DNA of 64,000 nt from Collimonas pratensis (GTDB taxonomy: Bacteria; Pseudomonadota; Gammaproteobacteria; Burkholderiales; Burkholderiaceae_D). The notes beneath the pieces were generated by a model. That model was not told the DNA's origin. It ran no database searches and worked only from the letters and a program-made list of their open reading frames with translations. Below, one piece after another: positions 47,061-55,345 of the stretch. The stretch spans positions 682,001-746,000 of the forward strand of contig NZ_CP013234.1 of the NCBI RefSeq assembly GCF_001584185.1, in the 5' to 3' direction. Position 1 is the first letter of the stretch, and each line of letters begins with the position of its first letter. The position numbers and the translations under genes were made by a program.

Positions 47061-47843
47061 CTACACCCATAGCATCAGGGTATTGGCTGTCGCCTGCAAT
47101 GCAGGTACGCAGCGCGCGGCGGCTTCGGCTTTGGAGCAGCTCGATGTCATCATCGATACGCTCAAGGCGCCGATCAGTGCGCCACGGCGGCTCTTGATCG
47201 GCACTGAAATGCCGCGCAGGCCGATTTCATACTGGTTTTCGGTGATGCAGAAGCCATCCTCGCGGATCGAAACCAGTTCACGGAACAACTGATCCTTGTC
47301 GACCACGGTCAGGTGCGTGTAGGCGATCAGCTCGACCCCTTCCAGATAGGTACGCAACTCGTCATCCGGCAACGCCGACAGCAATACCCGTCCGGCGGTC
47401 GAGGTGTAGGCCGGTAAGCGGGTGCCTGGCTCGAAGCCGGTGGTCAGCTGCTGCGGCGCGTTGACGCGGCTGACATAAACCACATCGTGACCTTCCAGCA
47501 CCGAGTAATTGGTGGATTCGTGCAGTTGAAGGGTCAGTCGCTGCAGGAACGGCACGATGGCGCGCGGCAGCCGCGCCGAATCCAGGTACGAACGTCCCAG
47601 ATTGAGGACCTTGGGCGTCAGCCAGAAGCTGCGGCCGTCGGTTGCCGCCAGGCCGATGTGCACCAGGGTCAGCAGATAACGGCGCGCCGCGCTGCGGCTG
47701 AGCGCGACTTTTTCCGCCAGTTCGCTGGCAGTCAGCCGCACCGTATCGTCGTTGAAGGCAGTGATGACGTCGATGCCTTTGATCAAGCCCTCAATTAGAT
47801 CGCGTTTGGCTACTTCCACTTCAAGCAATTCGGGTTTTGTCAT
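47061..47843 (-). CDS. IclR-family transcriptional regulator (quinate/shikimate gene set)
   Basis: Regulator of 260 residues from ATG 47843; a TTG 15 bases upstream is an alternative. The winged helix LTASELAEKVALSRSAARRYLLTLVHIGL and the effector domain (PGTRLPAYTSTAGRVLLSALP, ENQYEIGLRGISVPIKSRRG) are close to those of the neighbouring IclR protein, suggesting an old duplication. It is convergent with it (49-base gap) and divergent from the quinate/shikimate operon, which it probably controls. Confidence 0.9.
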   Translation of the reverse strand: MTKPELLEVEVAKRDLIEGLIKGIDVITAFNDDTVRLTASELAEKVALSRSAARRYLLTLVHIGLAATDGRSFWLTPKVLNLGRSYLDSARLPRAIVPFLQRLTLQLHESTNYSVLEGHDVVYVSRVNAPQQLTTGFEPGTRLPAYTSTAGRVLLSALPDDELRTYLEGVELIAYTHLTVVDKDQLFRELVSIREDGFCITENQYEIGLRGISVPIKSRRGALIGALSVSMMTSSCSKAEAAARCVPALQATANTLMLWV

Positions 47844-47870
47844 TGTAAATAATCTCAAATATGCGCGTTA

Positions 47871-47889
47871 ATCGCCCCGTTTGCGCGAT
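47871..47889. promoter_or_regulatory. 19-bp inverted repeat ATCGC-N9-GCGAT before the quinate operon
   Basis: The site reads ATCGCCCCGTTTGCGCGAT and extends to 11-bp perfect arms GCGTTAATCGC (47865-47875) and GCGATTAACGC (47885-47895). It lies in the 130-bp region between the divergent IclR gene and the quinate operon. It matches the 46135-46153 site in design and in 15 of 19 bases. Confidence 0.7.
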
Positions 47890-47973
47890 TAACGCAGTAT
47901 GGCAGGTTTTTCACCCTATTTTTCTCCGTATCGCGTTCCTATACTTGGCCTGACTATTTAGCCAAGGATCAGC

Positions 47974-48858
47974 ATGACCGTGCAAGAACACAATCCGGAA
48001 CCGAACAACCCACTCGGCATCGACGGCATCGAGTTTGTTGAATACGCAACCGCGCAGCCGCTGGCGCTTGGCGCCTTGCTTGAACAGATGGGATTTGTCG
48101 CTACCGCCCGCCATCGTTCGCGCGAAGTGACCTTGTACCGCCAGGGCACGATGAATGTGATCGTCAATGCCGATCCATCGTCCTTGCCGCTATCAGATAT
48201 CGATCCGCAAGCAACCGTCATCAGCGCCATCGCGTTGCGGGTGAGGGATGCCGACGCCGCCTATCGCCATGCGATCGACATGGGCGCCTGGGGCATCCAG
48301 ACCCGCGCCGGGGTGATGGAATTGAATATTCCCGGCGTGCATGGGGTAGGCGATTCGATCCTGTACTTTGTCGACCGCTTCCGCGATTTCTCGATCTACG
48401 ACGTCGACTTCAAGCCGATCCTGAACGCTCCGGTGAATCCTCCGGCATTGGCTGGCCTGCATTTTTTCGGCGTGGTGCAAACCATTGGCCGCGACCGCGC
48501 GCCCGAATGGATCGATTTCTACCAGCAACTGATGGATTTCCGGCCGCTGCCGCAAGGCCGCTATTTTGGCGTACTGCCCAAGGGCGTGCTGCTGGAAAGT
48601 CCATGCCACGGCTTTTATTTGCAGCTGGTGGAGCCGCCGGAGGGCGCTGCCGGCCTGCAGTGGGATGAGCAAATGGTCCGGGTTGGCCTGGGCGCTCCCG
48701 ACGTGCTGGAGGCGGTGCGGCAACTGAAGCAGCGCGGCATAGTCTTCATCGATCGCGAACCGGCGCAAGCCAGCGAAAAGGGCGCATTGACGCAGCTGTA
48801 CAAGAGCGGCATCAGTTTCGAGCTGGTCGTCAGCCGCCAGGAGAACCAGCATGCTTGA
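47974..48858 (+). CDS. VOC-fold protein related to the C-terminal half of QuiC / HPPD
   Basis: Protein of 294 residues with two tandem vicinal-oxygen-chelate modules resembling 4-hydroxyphenylpyruvate dioxygenase. In HPPD the iron is held by His, His and Glu. Here His163 (LAGLHFFGVV) and Glu283 (GISFELVV) can be placed, but the middle His is apparently Arg236 (EQMVRVGLGAPDV), so an intact iron site is doubtful. In Pseudomonas QuiC the same kind of domain is fused behind the dehydroshikimate dehydratase barrel. Here it is a separate gene two positions upstream of that barrel gene. It is first of the quinate operon and overlaps the next gene by eight bases. Confidence 0.82.
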   Translation: MTVQEHNPEPNNPLGIDGIEFVEYATAQPLALGALLEQMGFVATARHRSREVTLYRQGTMNVIVNADPSSLPLSDIDPQATVISAIALRVRDADAAYRHAIDMGAWGIQTRAGVMELNIPGVHGVGDSILYFVDRFRDFSIYDVDFKPILNAPVNPPALAGLHFFGVVQTIGRDRAPEWIDFYQQLMDFRPLPQGRYFGVLPKGVLLESPCHGFYLQLVEPPEGAAGLQWDEQMVRVGLGAPDVLEAVRQLKQRGIVFIDREPAQASEKGALTQLYKSGISFELVVSRQENQHA

Positions 48859-49699
48859 GATTTCCGGCGCTACGCGCATTTTTCCCGTCATCGGCTGGCC
48901 GGTCGAGCAAGTCAAGGCGCCGGCATTGTTCAACGCCTACTTCAAACGCCACGATATCGATGCCCGCGTGATTCCGCTGAAGATCGCGCCGGCATCCTAT
49001 TGCGCAGCGGTACGCCTGTTGATGGCGGCGGAAAACGTCGGCGGCATCCTGGTGTCGATTCCACATAAGCCGATGAGCGTGGCAGCAGTCGATCAGCCGA
49101 CTTCCCGCGCTGTGCTGGCCGGCGCCTGCAATGCGATTTTCAGGGGCGAGGATGGCCAAACCTTGGTCGGCGACCTGATCGACGGCGAAGGATTCATCCG
49201 CGCATTCGATCGCACCTGCGGCAGCACGCAATTCAATTGGCCGAACGCCAGGGCCTTGGTGGTCGGCAGCGGCGGCGTCGGCTGCGCGGTAGCGGCAGCG
49301 TTGGCGGCACGCGGCATCGGCCATGTTGCCATTTACGACACGCGTATCGAGCAAGCCGAAGGGTTACGCCAGCGCCTGCAAAAAATCTTTTCGAAGACTG
49401 AGGTGAGCATCGGCAAGCCAAGCGCCGAAGGATACGACCTGGTCGTCAATTCGACTCCGCTCGGCATGAGCCAGGACGATCCGCTGCCGCTTGACTTGAA
49501 CGGCGTCAAGGCGTCCTGCATCGTCGCCGACTGCGGCATGAAGATCGAAATGACCCGCTTGCTGGTGGAAGCGCAGCGGCTGGGCTGCCGCATCCAGAAG
49601 GGCCGCGAAATGATGATCGAGCAGGCGCCGCTGTATCTCGAACTGTTTGGCTGGCCGGGTGTGTCGTCCGATGCATTCCGTGCGCTGGAGGCAATATGA
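48851..49699 (+). CDS. Shikimate/quinate dehydrogenase-like protein (AroE family)
   Basis: NAD(P)-dependent dehydrogenase of 282 residues, probably catabolic (quinate or shikimate to dehydroquinate or dehydroshikimate). The catalytic Lys73 (SIPHKP), Asn94, Asp111 (GDLIDGEGF), a Gln in IEQAPLYLELF and the Rossmann loop GSGGVG are present. However, the pair of Ser that hold the substrate carboxylate in AroE (Ser-x-Ser) is replaced by Val21-Lys-Ala23 (EQVKAPALFN). This points to an altered substrate site. A biosynthetic AroE is presumably elsewhere. It overlaps both neighbours (8 and 4 bases). Confidence 0.85.
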   Translation: MLEISGATRIFPVIGWPVEQVKAPALFNAYFKRHDIDARVIPLKIAPASYCAAVRLLMAAENVGGILVSIPHKPMSVAAVDQPTSRAVLAGACNAIFRGEDGQTLVGDLIDGEGFIRAFDRTCGSTQFNWPNARALVVGSGGVGCAVAAALAARGIGHVAIYDTRIEQAEGLRQRLQKIFSKTEVSIGKPSAEGYDLVVNSTPLGMSQDDPLPLDLNGVKASCIVADCGMKIEMTRLLVEAQRLGCRIQKGREMMIEQAPLYLELFGWPGVSSDAFRALEAI

Positions 49700-50583
49700 A
49701 CCTGAGCAACTTTGGCATGGACAGCATCACCCTGGCCGGCCCGCTGGAATCGAAACTGAGCGCTTCCAAAGCTGCCGGATTTTCGCAGATCATGCTGTGG
49801 GCCAAAGACCTGGCCGGCCATCCTGGCGGCCTGGAGCAGGCTGTGCGGCTGGTCAAGGCAAGCGGGATACGCGTAACCGGCATCCAGGTCATGCGCGATT
49901 TCGAGGGTTTGTCGGGCGCCTTGCACGAATACAAGCTCGACATTGCCAAGAACATGCTGCAAGTGTGCAAGGCAGTTGGCGCGCCGTTGCTGATGGTGTG
50001 TTCCAGCACATCTAGCCACGCCAGCGGCGATATGCCCGTGATCGCGCATCATCTCGCCAAACTGGCGACCCTGGCGGTGCCGCTTGGGGTGCGCGTCGGT
50101 TACGAAGCATTGTCCTGGGGCCGTCACGTCAACCATTACACGGAGTCGTGGGAAGCGGTGGAAATGGCCGACCACGCCAACCTGGGTGTCGTGATCGATT
50201 CGTTCCACATACTCGCCAACCAGGCTGATCTGGACGGCCTGGAAGACATCCCAAGCCACAAGATCGCGATGGTGCAACTGTCCGATTTCATGTGGCGCGA
50301 TATCCGCAGCGCGGAAGAACGGTTGGAAACGGCGCGCCATCTGCGCGTGTTTCCAGGCGAGGGCGCGCATTCGAAGGAATTGTCCGATCTGCTGCGGCGT
50401 CTGGATCGGGGCGGCTATCGAGGCGATTACAGCTTCGAAGTCTTCAACGACGATTACCTGCAACTGTCGCCGGACATTGTCGCGCGCCGCGCGCACCGCG
50501 CCGCCAAATGGGTCACCGATCAGGTCCTGAGGCGCAGCTTGCAGGTGCGTCAACCGACGGCGGGGCATCCGACGATGGCATAG
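49696..50583 (+). CDS. quiC: 3-dehydroshikimate dehydratase (sugar phosphate isomerase/epimerase barrel)
   Basis: Metal-dependent TIM-barrel enzyme of 295 residues expected to convert 3-dehydroshikimate to protocatechuate. Likely metal ligands are Glu137 (GYEALSWG), Asp168 (VIDSFH), Gln194 (VQLSDF) and Glu248 (SFEVFND), placed almost as in Pseudomonas QuiC1; the FPGEGAH loop near 219-225 fits too. It lacks the C-terminal HPPD-like domain of QuiC1, which here is the separate VOC gene. It overlaps the AroE-like gene by four bases (ATGA). The last ~25 residues (RSLQVRQPTAGHPTMA) are an unrelated tail. Confidence 0.88.
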   Translation: MNLSNFGMDSITLAGPLESKLSASKAAGFSQIMLWAKDLAGHPGGLEQAVRLVKASGIRVTGIQVMRDFEGLSGALHEYKLDIAKNMLQVCKAVGAPLLMVCSSTSSHASGDMPVIAHHLAKLATLAVPLGVRVGYEALSWGRHVNHYTESWEAVEMADHANLGVVIDSFHILANQADLDGLEDIPSHKIAMVQLSDFMWRDIRSAEERLETARHLRVFPGEGAHSKELSDLLRRLDRGGYRGDYSFEVFNDDYLQLSPDIVARRAHRAAKWVTDQVLRRSLQVRQPTAGHPTMA

Positions 50584-50660
50584 ACGCCAGACATTCATGA
50601 AAGCAGCTGCCAATAACAAAAACAATGCAGCGCCATAAAGCTAAAAAATCAGGAGACAGC

Positions 50661-51134
50661 ATGACCCCGCACCCAAAATCCGTTCTGGTTCTGAACGGAC
50701 CTAATCTCAACCTGCTCGGCCGCCGCGAACCGGCCGTATACGGCGCGCAGACACTGGCCGATGTCGAAGCCATATGCCGCGATGCCTGCCGGACGCATGG
50801 CTTCACGCTCGATTTCCGCCAGTCCAATCATGAAGGCGTGCTGATCGACTGGATCCACGAAGCGGGCGCCGCTCAGGCTGCCGGCACGCTGGCAGGCGTA
50901 GTGTGCAATGCCGGCGCGTACTCCCACACCTCGGCAGCACTACATGACGCAATCAAGGGCGCCGCCGTACACCTCATCGAATTACATATCTCGAACGTCC
51001 ATGCGCGCGAAGCGTTCCGCCAGCACTCATGGCTGTCGCCGGTAGCGCAGGGAGTGCTGGCCGGCTTCGGCGTCAACGGCTATGCATTGGCGATTGCCGC
51101 ACTGGCGATGCGGCCGGCGGCATCAAAGCAGTAA
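50661..51134 (+). CDS. aroQ: 3-dehydroquinate dehydratase type II
   Basis: Dodecameric dehydratase that interconverts 3-dehydroquinate and 3-dehydroshikimate, 157 residues. The motifs NGPNLNLLGRREPAVYG (with the catalytic Tyr), QSNHEG, NAGAYSHTSAALHDA and ELHISNVHARE are all as in AroQ. The start ATG 50661 follows AGGAGA; an earlier in-frame ATG lacks one. It lies in the quinate catabolic operon and so probably serves degradation (QuiB-type role). Another copy for biosynthesis may exist elsewhere. Confidence 0.95.
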   Translation: MTPHPKSVLVLNGPNLNLLGRREPAVYGAQTLADVEAICRDACRTHGFTLDFRQSNHEGVLIDWIHEAGAAQAAGTLAGVVCNAGAYSHTSAALHDAIKGAAVHLIELHISNVHAREAFRQHSWLSPVAQGVLAGFGVNGYALAIAALAMRPAASKQ

Positions 51135-51239
51135 GTAATACGGAGGCCCCTCGCTTCGTGCTCCCGAGGGGGAAACCGCTGCACGCGTCTTGCAGTGCAT
51201 CGGAAGATCAAACATAAAAATAAATCATACGGAGATGTC

Positions 51240-52361
51240 ATGAAGAGAAAGTTAGTCGTTGCCGGCTGCCTCGCCGGTTGTTCCGCGGTTGCGCAGGCCG
51301 ATTCCAACGTTACGTTGTATGGCGATATCGACCAATACATTGGCTACATCCACAGCAGCAGCGGCAACAGTGTCACTGGGCTGAACGACGGCGCCATCCT
51401 GCGCAGCCGCCTTGGCTTGCGCGGCGTGGAAGATCTGGGCAGTGGTTATCAGACCAAGTTCACGCTGGAACAAGGATTGAACGCCAACACCGGCGCGGCA
51501 GCGGACTCCAGCCGCCTGTTTGACCGTCAGGCCTGGATCGGCATGAATACGCCGGTGGGTGAATTTCGTATCGGGCGCCAGAACACCATCATCTTCTTCA
51601 TCGGCGGCGCCATCGATTACACCGAGCGCACCACCTACGGCTCAGTCATCAATACCTTTGGCGTGCCGTCGCGCTATGACAATGACATCTCTTACAAGTC
51701 ACCGCGCATTGCAGGTTTCCAGGCCGACGCACACTACGCGCTCACCGAGACCGCGGGCGAAAGTGTCGGCACGCGCGGCGTGTACCAACTGGGGCTTGAC
51801 TATACCAATGGCCCATATCGCGCAGGTTATGCCGGATTGTGGGCCAAGCCGGCAGCGAACGCTACTTATTCGCAGATGGTGGTCTATCACAATGTCTATG
51901 CCGACTACGATTACGGCCACGGCAAACTGTACTTCGCCTATGTCCGCAGCAACAACGTGACAGCCAGCGCCAACGGCAATACCGCGGCGGCCATCCTCAA
52001 TAATGTCAGCATCCCGAACAATGCATTTCCCGGCACCAACACTAGTGTGCAACGCATGTACAACATCTATCAGGTATCGGCTGACTATCGCATCAATCCG
52101 CAACTGCGGATCGGCGCCTTGTACGGTGTGATCAGAGATTCGTCCGGAGGAGATGCCGGCGCGCAGGGCGGCAACGTCGGTGCGTATTACGACTTGTCGA
52201 AGCGTACTACCTTGTACGGTTTCGGCAATTACATGAAGAACGATGCCAATGCCGGCTTCCGTTTCAGCGGTTCCGCCGGCCCCACGGCCAACCTGGCAGG
52301 GGCCGATATCAACGGCAAGAGCCTGATCGGCTTGCAAGCCGGCATCCTGCATCGGTTCTAG
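51240..52361 (+). CDS. Gram-negative porin (OmpC-like trimeric barrel)
   Basis: Outer-membrane general porin of 373 residues. Signal peptide about residues 1-20 (MKRKLVVAGCLAGCSAVAQA), then NVTLYGDIDQYIGY, the usual start of Burkholderiales porins. The end LQAGILHRF has the terminal Phe required for barrel assembly. ATG 51240 follows GGAGATGTC. Its place between aroQ and two MHS transporters suggests it admits quinate, shikimate or aromatic acids through the outer membrane; the pore specificity cannot be read. Confidence 0.92.
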   Translation: MKRKLVVAGCLAGCSAVAQADSNVTLYGDIDQYIGYIHSSSGNSVTGLNDGAILRSRLGLRGVEDLGSGYQTKFTLEQGLNANTGAAADSSRLFDRQAWIGMNTPVGEFRIGRQNTIIFFIGGAIDYTERTTYGSVINTFGVPSRYDNDISYKSPRIAGFQADAHYALTETAGESVGTRGVYQLGLDYTNGPYRAGYAGLWAKPAANATYSQMVVYHNVYADYDYGHGKLYFAYVRSNNVTASANGNTAAAILNNVSIPNNAFPGTNTSVQRMYNIYQVSADYRINPQLRIGALYGVIRDSSGGDAGAQGGNVGAYYDLSKRTTLYGFGNYMKNDANAGFRFSGSAGPTANLAGADINGKSLIGLQAGILHRF

Positions 52362-52443
52362 ACGGTTTTTTTCAATGCCGGCGTGACGAAAATCACCACA
52401 CTGCATGCCAAGAAAATATACTCACAGTTCACAGAAGGTCGTT

Positions 52444-53790
52444 ATGTCTACCTCTACACTATCGCAACAAAAAATGCCCGCCAAGGCAGCTGCCGCCGCA
52501 ACGCAGCCGACAACGGCGCACTCTCCGCGCAAGGCGGCGCTGGCCAGCTGGATCGGCAGCGCCGTTGAATATTACGATTTTTTTATCTACGGCACCGCAG
52601 CAGCACTGGTGTTCGGCAAGATTTTTTTCCCATCGTTCGATCCGGTGGCTGCCACCGTTGCTGCGTTTGCCACGTTCGGTGTCGGCTATGTCACGCGGCC
52701 GATCGGCGCCGTGTTGCTGGGCCATATCGGCGATCGCTATGGCCGCAAGAAAGTGCTGACCTTCACCTTGCTGTTGATGGGCGTTTCGACCTTCACGGTC
52801 GGCTTGCTGCCGACTTACGGTCAGATCGGTATTGCCGCGCCGGTCATGCTGGTCATCTTGCGCATGCTGCAAGGCGTGTCGGCAGCGGGTGAGCAGGCCG
52901 GCGCCAATTCGATGACGCTCGAACATGCACCATCGCATCGGCGTGCTTTCTTTACCAGCTTCACCTTGAGCGGTACCCAGGCCGGGCTGATCCTGGCAAC
53001 CCTGGTGTTCCTGCCGATTTCGGCGCTACCCGAAGACCAGTTACTGTCATGGGGCTGGCGCATTCCATTTTTTCTGAGCGCGATCGTGGTGCTGGTCGGT
53101 ATCTGGGTGCGTCGTACCTTGCCGGAGACGCCTGCTTTCGAACAGGAAAAGTCGCATCAGAAGGCCAAGCTGCCGCTTGCGGTGCTGTTGCGCGATCACA
53201 AGAAGAATCTGGCGCGGGTCATCTTCGCCGCCCAGATCTCGGTGGTGAGCACCATCTTCAGCGTATTCACGCTGTCATACGCGGTAAACACCATGCATAT
53301 CGCTCGCGCAACGATGCTGACGGTGCTGATTCTGGCCAATGTCGTGGCGCTGGCCGCAATCCCTGCCTTTGCTGCACTGTCGGACCGTATTGGCCGTAAG
53401 CCGGTATTCATTTTTGGTGCGCTCGGCTCGGCCTGCTTGATCTGGCCGTATCTGTGGTGCATCAGCCAGGCGAATATTCCGCTCATCTTTGTGTTCGGCC
53501 TGCTGTTGTCTGGTGTCGTCTATAGCGCCGCCAACGGCATCTGGCCGTCTTTATACGGCGAGATGTTCAATACCCAGGTGCGCCTGTCGGGCATGGCGAT
53601 CGGCACCCAGATTGGCTTTGCGCTGGGCGGCTTCGCACCGACGATCAGTGCAGCAATCCTGGGAGACGGTGTGCACGGCTGGATGCCGGTGGCGATATTC
53701 GTGAGCGCTACTTCAATCATTTCCGCGATCTCGGTGGCGACGGCGCGAGAAACCTATCGCACGCCGATGAGCGAACTGGGAAAAAGTTGA
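52444..53790 (+). CDS. MFS transporter, metabolite:H+ symporter family (ShiA-like)
   Basis: Inner membrane symporter of 448 residues with a long polar N-terminus (Ala/Thr-rich, ~30 residues) and about twelve membrane segments. The MHS signature is seen: AALASWIGSAVEYYDFFIYGTAAAL, then the loop GHIGDRYGRKKVL. The central loop carries LPETPAFEQEKSHQKAKLP. Relatives carry shikimate, alpha-ketoglutarate or aromatic acids, so in this operon quinate, shikimate or dehydroshikimate uptake is likely. Start ATG 52444; an earlier ATG (52405) adds a tail with no hydrophobic or family features. Confidence 0.9.
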   Translation: MSTSTLSQQKMPAKAAAAATQPTTAHSPRKAALASWIGSAVEYYDFFIYGTAAALVFGKIFFPSFDPVAATVAAFATFGVGYVTRPIGAVLLGHIGDRYGRKKVLTFTLLLMGVSTFTVGLLPTYGQIGIAAPVMLVILRMLQGVSAAGEQAGANSMTLEHAPSHRRAFFTSFTLSGTQAGLILATLVFLPISALPEDQLLSWGWRIPFFLSAIVVLVGIWVRRTLPETPAFEQEKSHQKAKLPLAVLLRDHKKNLARVIFAAQISVVSTIFSVFTLSYAVNTMHIARATMLTVLILANVVALAAIPAFAALSDRIGRKPVFIFGALGSACLIWPYLWCISQANIPLIFVFGLLLSGVVYSAANGIWPSLYGEMFNTQVRLSGMAIGTQIGFALGGFAPTISAAILGDGVHGWMPVAIFVSATSIISAISVATARETYRTPMSELGKS

Positions 53791-53902
53791 GCATCCGGGA
53801 AATCATCGGCGTTCCGTGGTTGGGATTGCGTACGTGATGCGTCGCAATTCCAGCGATAATGATGTTAAGGGTGCATGATTCCGTATGTATGGAGACGCAG
53901 CA

Positions 53903-55264
53903 ATGACAGCAAAAAATATGAAGGCCGAACAAATCAGCGCGAATCGAAAATCCCGCAAGGCAGCTTTCGGCAGCTTCGTCGGTGCAGTGGTCGACTGGTA
54001 TGATTTCCTGCTTTACGGCATTACCGCGGCACTCGTATTCAACACACAGTTCTTTCCCAATACCAGCCCGACGATCGGTACACTTGCCGCGTTTGCCACG
54101 TTCGGCGTCGGCTTTCTGTTCCGGCCGCTGGGCGGCATTGTTTTCGGACATTTTGGCGACAAGCTGGGTAGAAAACGCATGCTGGTGATAACGGTGATGA
54201 TGATGGGGGTCTCCACTGCGCTGATCGGATTGCTGCCGACCTATGACAGCATCGGCTGGTATGCGCCGCTGGCGCTGGTCGTGCTGCGGGCGTTGCAAGG
54301 TTTCGCGGTGGGTGGCGAATGGGGCGGGGCGGCGCTGATGGCGGTTGAAAGTGCGCCGGAAGGCAAGAAGGCGTTTTACAGCAGTGGGGTGCAGGTCGGC
54401 TACGGCGTTGGTCTGGTTCTGGCAACAGGTATCGTCTCGATTCTTACCCATAAGCTCGGCAACGATGCATTCATGTCGTGGGGCTGGCGCATTCCTTTCC
54501 TGGTCAGTATTGTCCTGGTGCTGGTTGCAGCATGGATTCGTTCGACGATGGAAGAGTCCGAGGAATTTGTCAAAAAGGTGGGCATCCGCGGTGAGCGTAC
54601 CGAGAAGATACCGGTGCTGACCGCACTGCGCAATCACCCCGAGAGCTTCTTGCTGATCATCGCACTGCGTATGGCCGAAATGTTCACGATGTATATCGTG
54701 ACCGCCTTCGCACTGGCTTATTCGACCAAGAATCTGGGCATGTCGCGCGATCTGTTCCTCAACATCAGCCTGCTGGTTGGCGCAGTGAGTTGCGTGACCA
54801 TCCCGATTTTTGCCATCCTGGCTGATCGGATTGGCCTGAAGCGCGTGTATGTCACTGGCGCCATCATCGGCCTGCTTTCGTCGGTGCCGTTCTTCCTCGC
54901 CATGGAAGCGCGCTCGATCGTCTGGATCGTGATCTTTTCCGTGTTGCTCGCCAATATTGCGCACGATATGGTGGTGAGTGTGCAGCAACCGCTGTTCACC
55001 GAGTTGTTCGGCGCCGAATATCGTTACAGCGGCGCCGGTGTCGGCTATCAATTCGCCAGCGTGGTCTGCGGTGGTTTCACGCCGTTCATTGCTACCGCAC
55101 TGCTTGGCGTCGACGGCACATGGCATGCCGTGGCGGCGTATCTCGCTGGTGGCTGTCTGCTGTCGGTAATCGTCTCCTGGCGTATGACGGCAGGAAGTTT
55201 CAAGCCGCTAGCCAAGGTAACCAGGCCTTACTCACATCCGGCCGCATCGAAATCAGTGATCTGA
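53903..55264 (+). CDS. MFS transporter, metabolite:H+ symporter family (second copy)
   Basis: Symporter of 453 residues, same family as the upstream gene but clearly diverged. It starts MTAKNMKAEQISANRKSRKAAF and shows GAVVDWYDFLLYGITAALVF and GHFGDKLGRKRML. ATG 53903 has GGAG eight bases upstream; ATG 53885 is less likely. The pair of MHS genes may split duties (e.g. quinate/shikimate versus protocatechuate). The 112-base gap before it may hold its own promoter; ATTGCG/CGCAAT half-sites lie there. A strong terminator follows. Confidence 0.9.
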   Translation: MTAKNMKAEQISANRKSRKAAFGSFVGAVVDWYDFLLYGITAALVFNTQFFPNTSPTIGTLAAFATFGVGFLFRPLGGIVFGHFGDKLGRKRMLVITVMMMGVSTALIGLLPTYDSIGWYAPLALVVLRALQGFAVGGEWGGAALMAVESAPEGKKAFYSSGVQVGYGVGLVLATGIVSILTHKLGNDAFMSWGWRIPFLVSIVLVLVAAWIRSTMEESEEFVKKVGIRGERTEKIPVLTALRNHPESFLLIIALRMAEMFTMYIVTAFALAYSTKNLGMSRDLFLNISLLVGAVSCVTIPIFAILADRIGLKRVYVTGAIIGLLSSVPFFLAMEARSIVWIVIFSVLLANIAHDMVVSVQQPLFTELFGAEYRYSGAGVGYQFASVVCGGFTPFIATALLGVDGTWHAVAAYLAGGCLLSVIVSWRMTAGSFKPLAKVTRPYSHPAASKSVI

Positions 55265-55281
55265 TTTACCGGCCGCAAATG

Positions 55282-55332
55282 AAAAAAGCCCGCTGCGATC
55301 CCCCGTTTCCAGGGAGTCGCAGCGGGCTTTTG
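55282..55332. terminator. Bidirectional rho-independent terminator
   Basis: AAAAGCCCGCTGCGA (55284-55298) pairs with TCGCAGCGGGCTTTT (55317-55331), with A-run before and T-run after. It lies between the convergent MHS gene and ychF and can serve both strands. Confidence 0.9.
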
Positions 55333-55345
55333 CAGATACGCTAAA

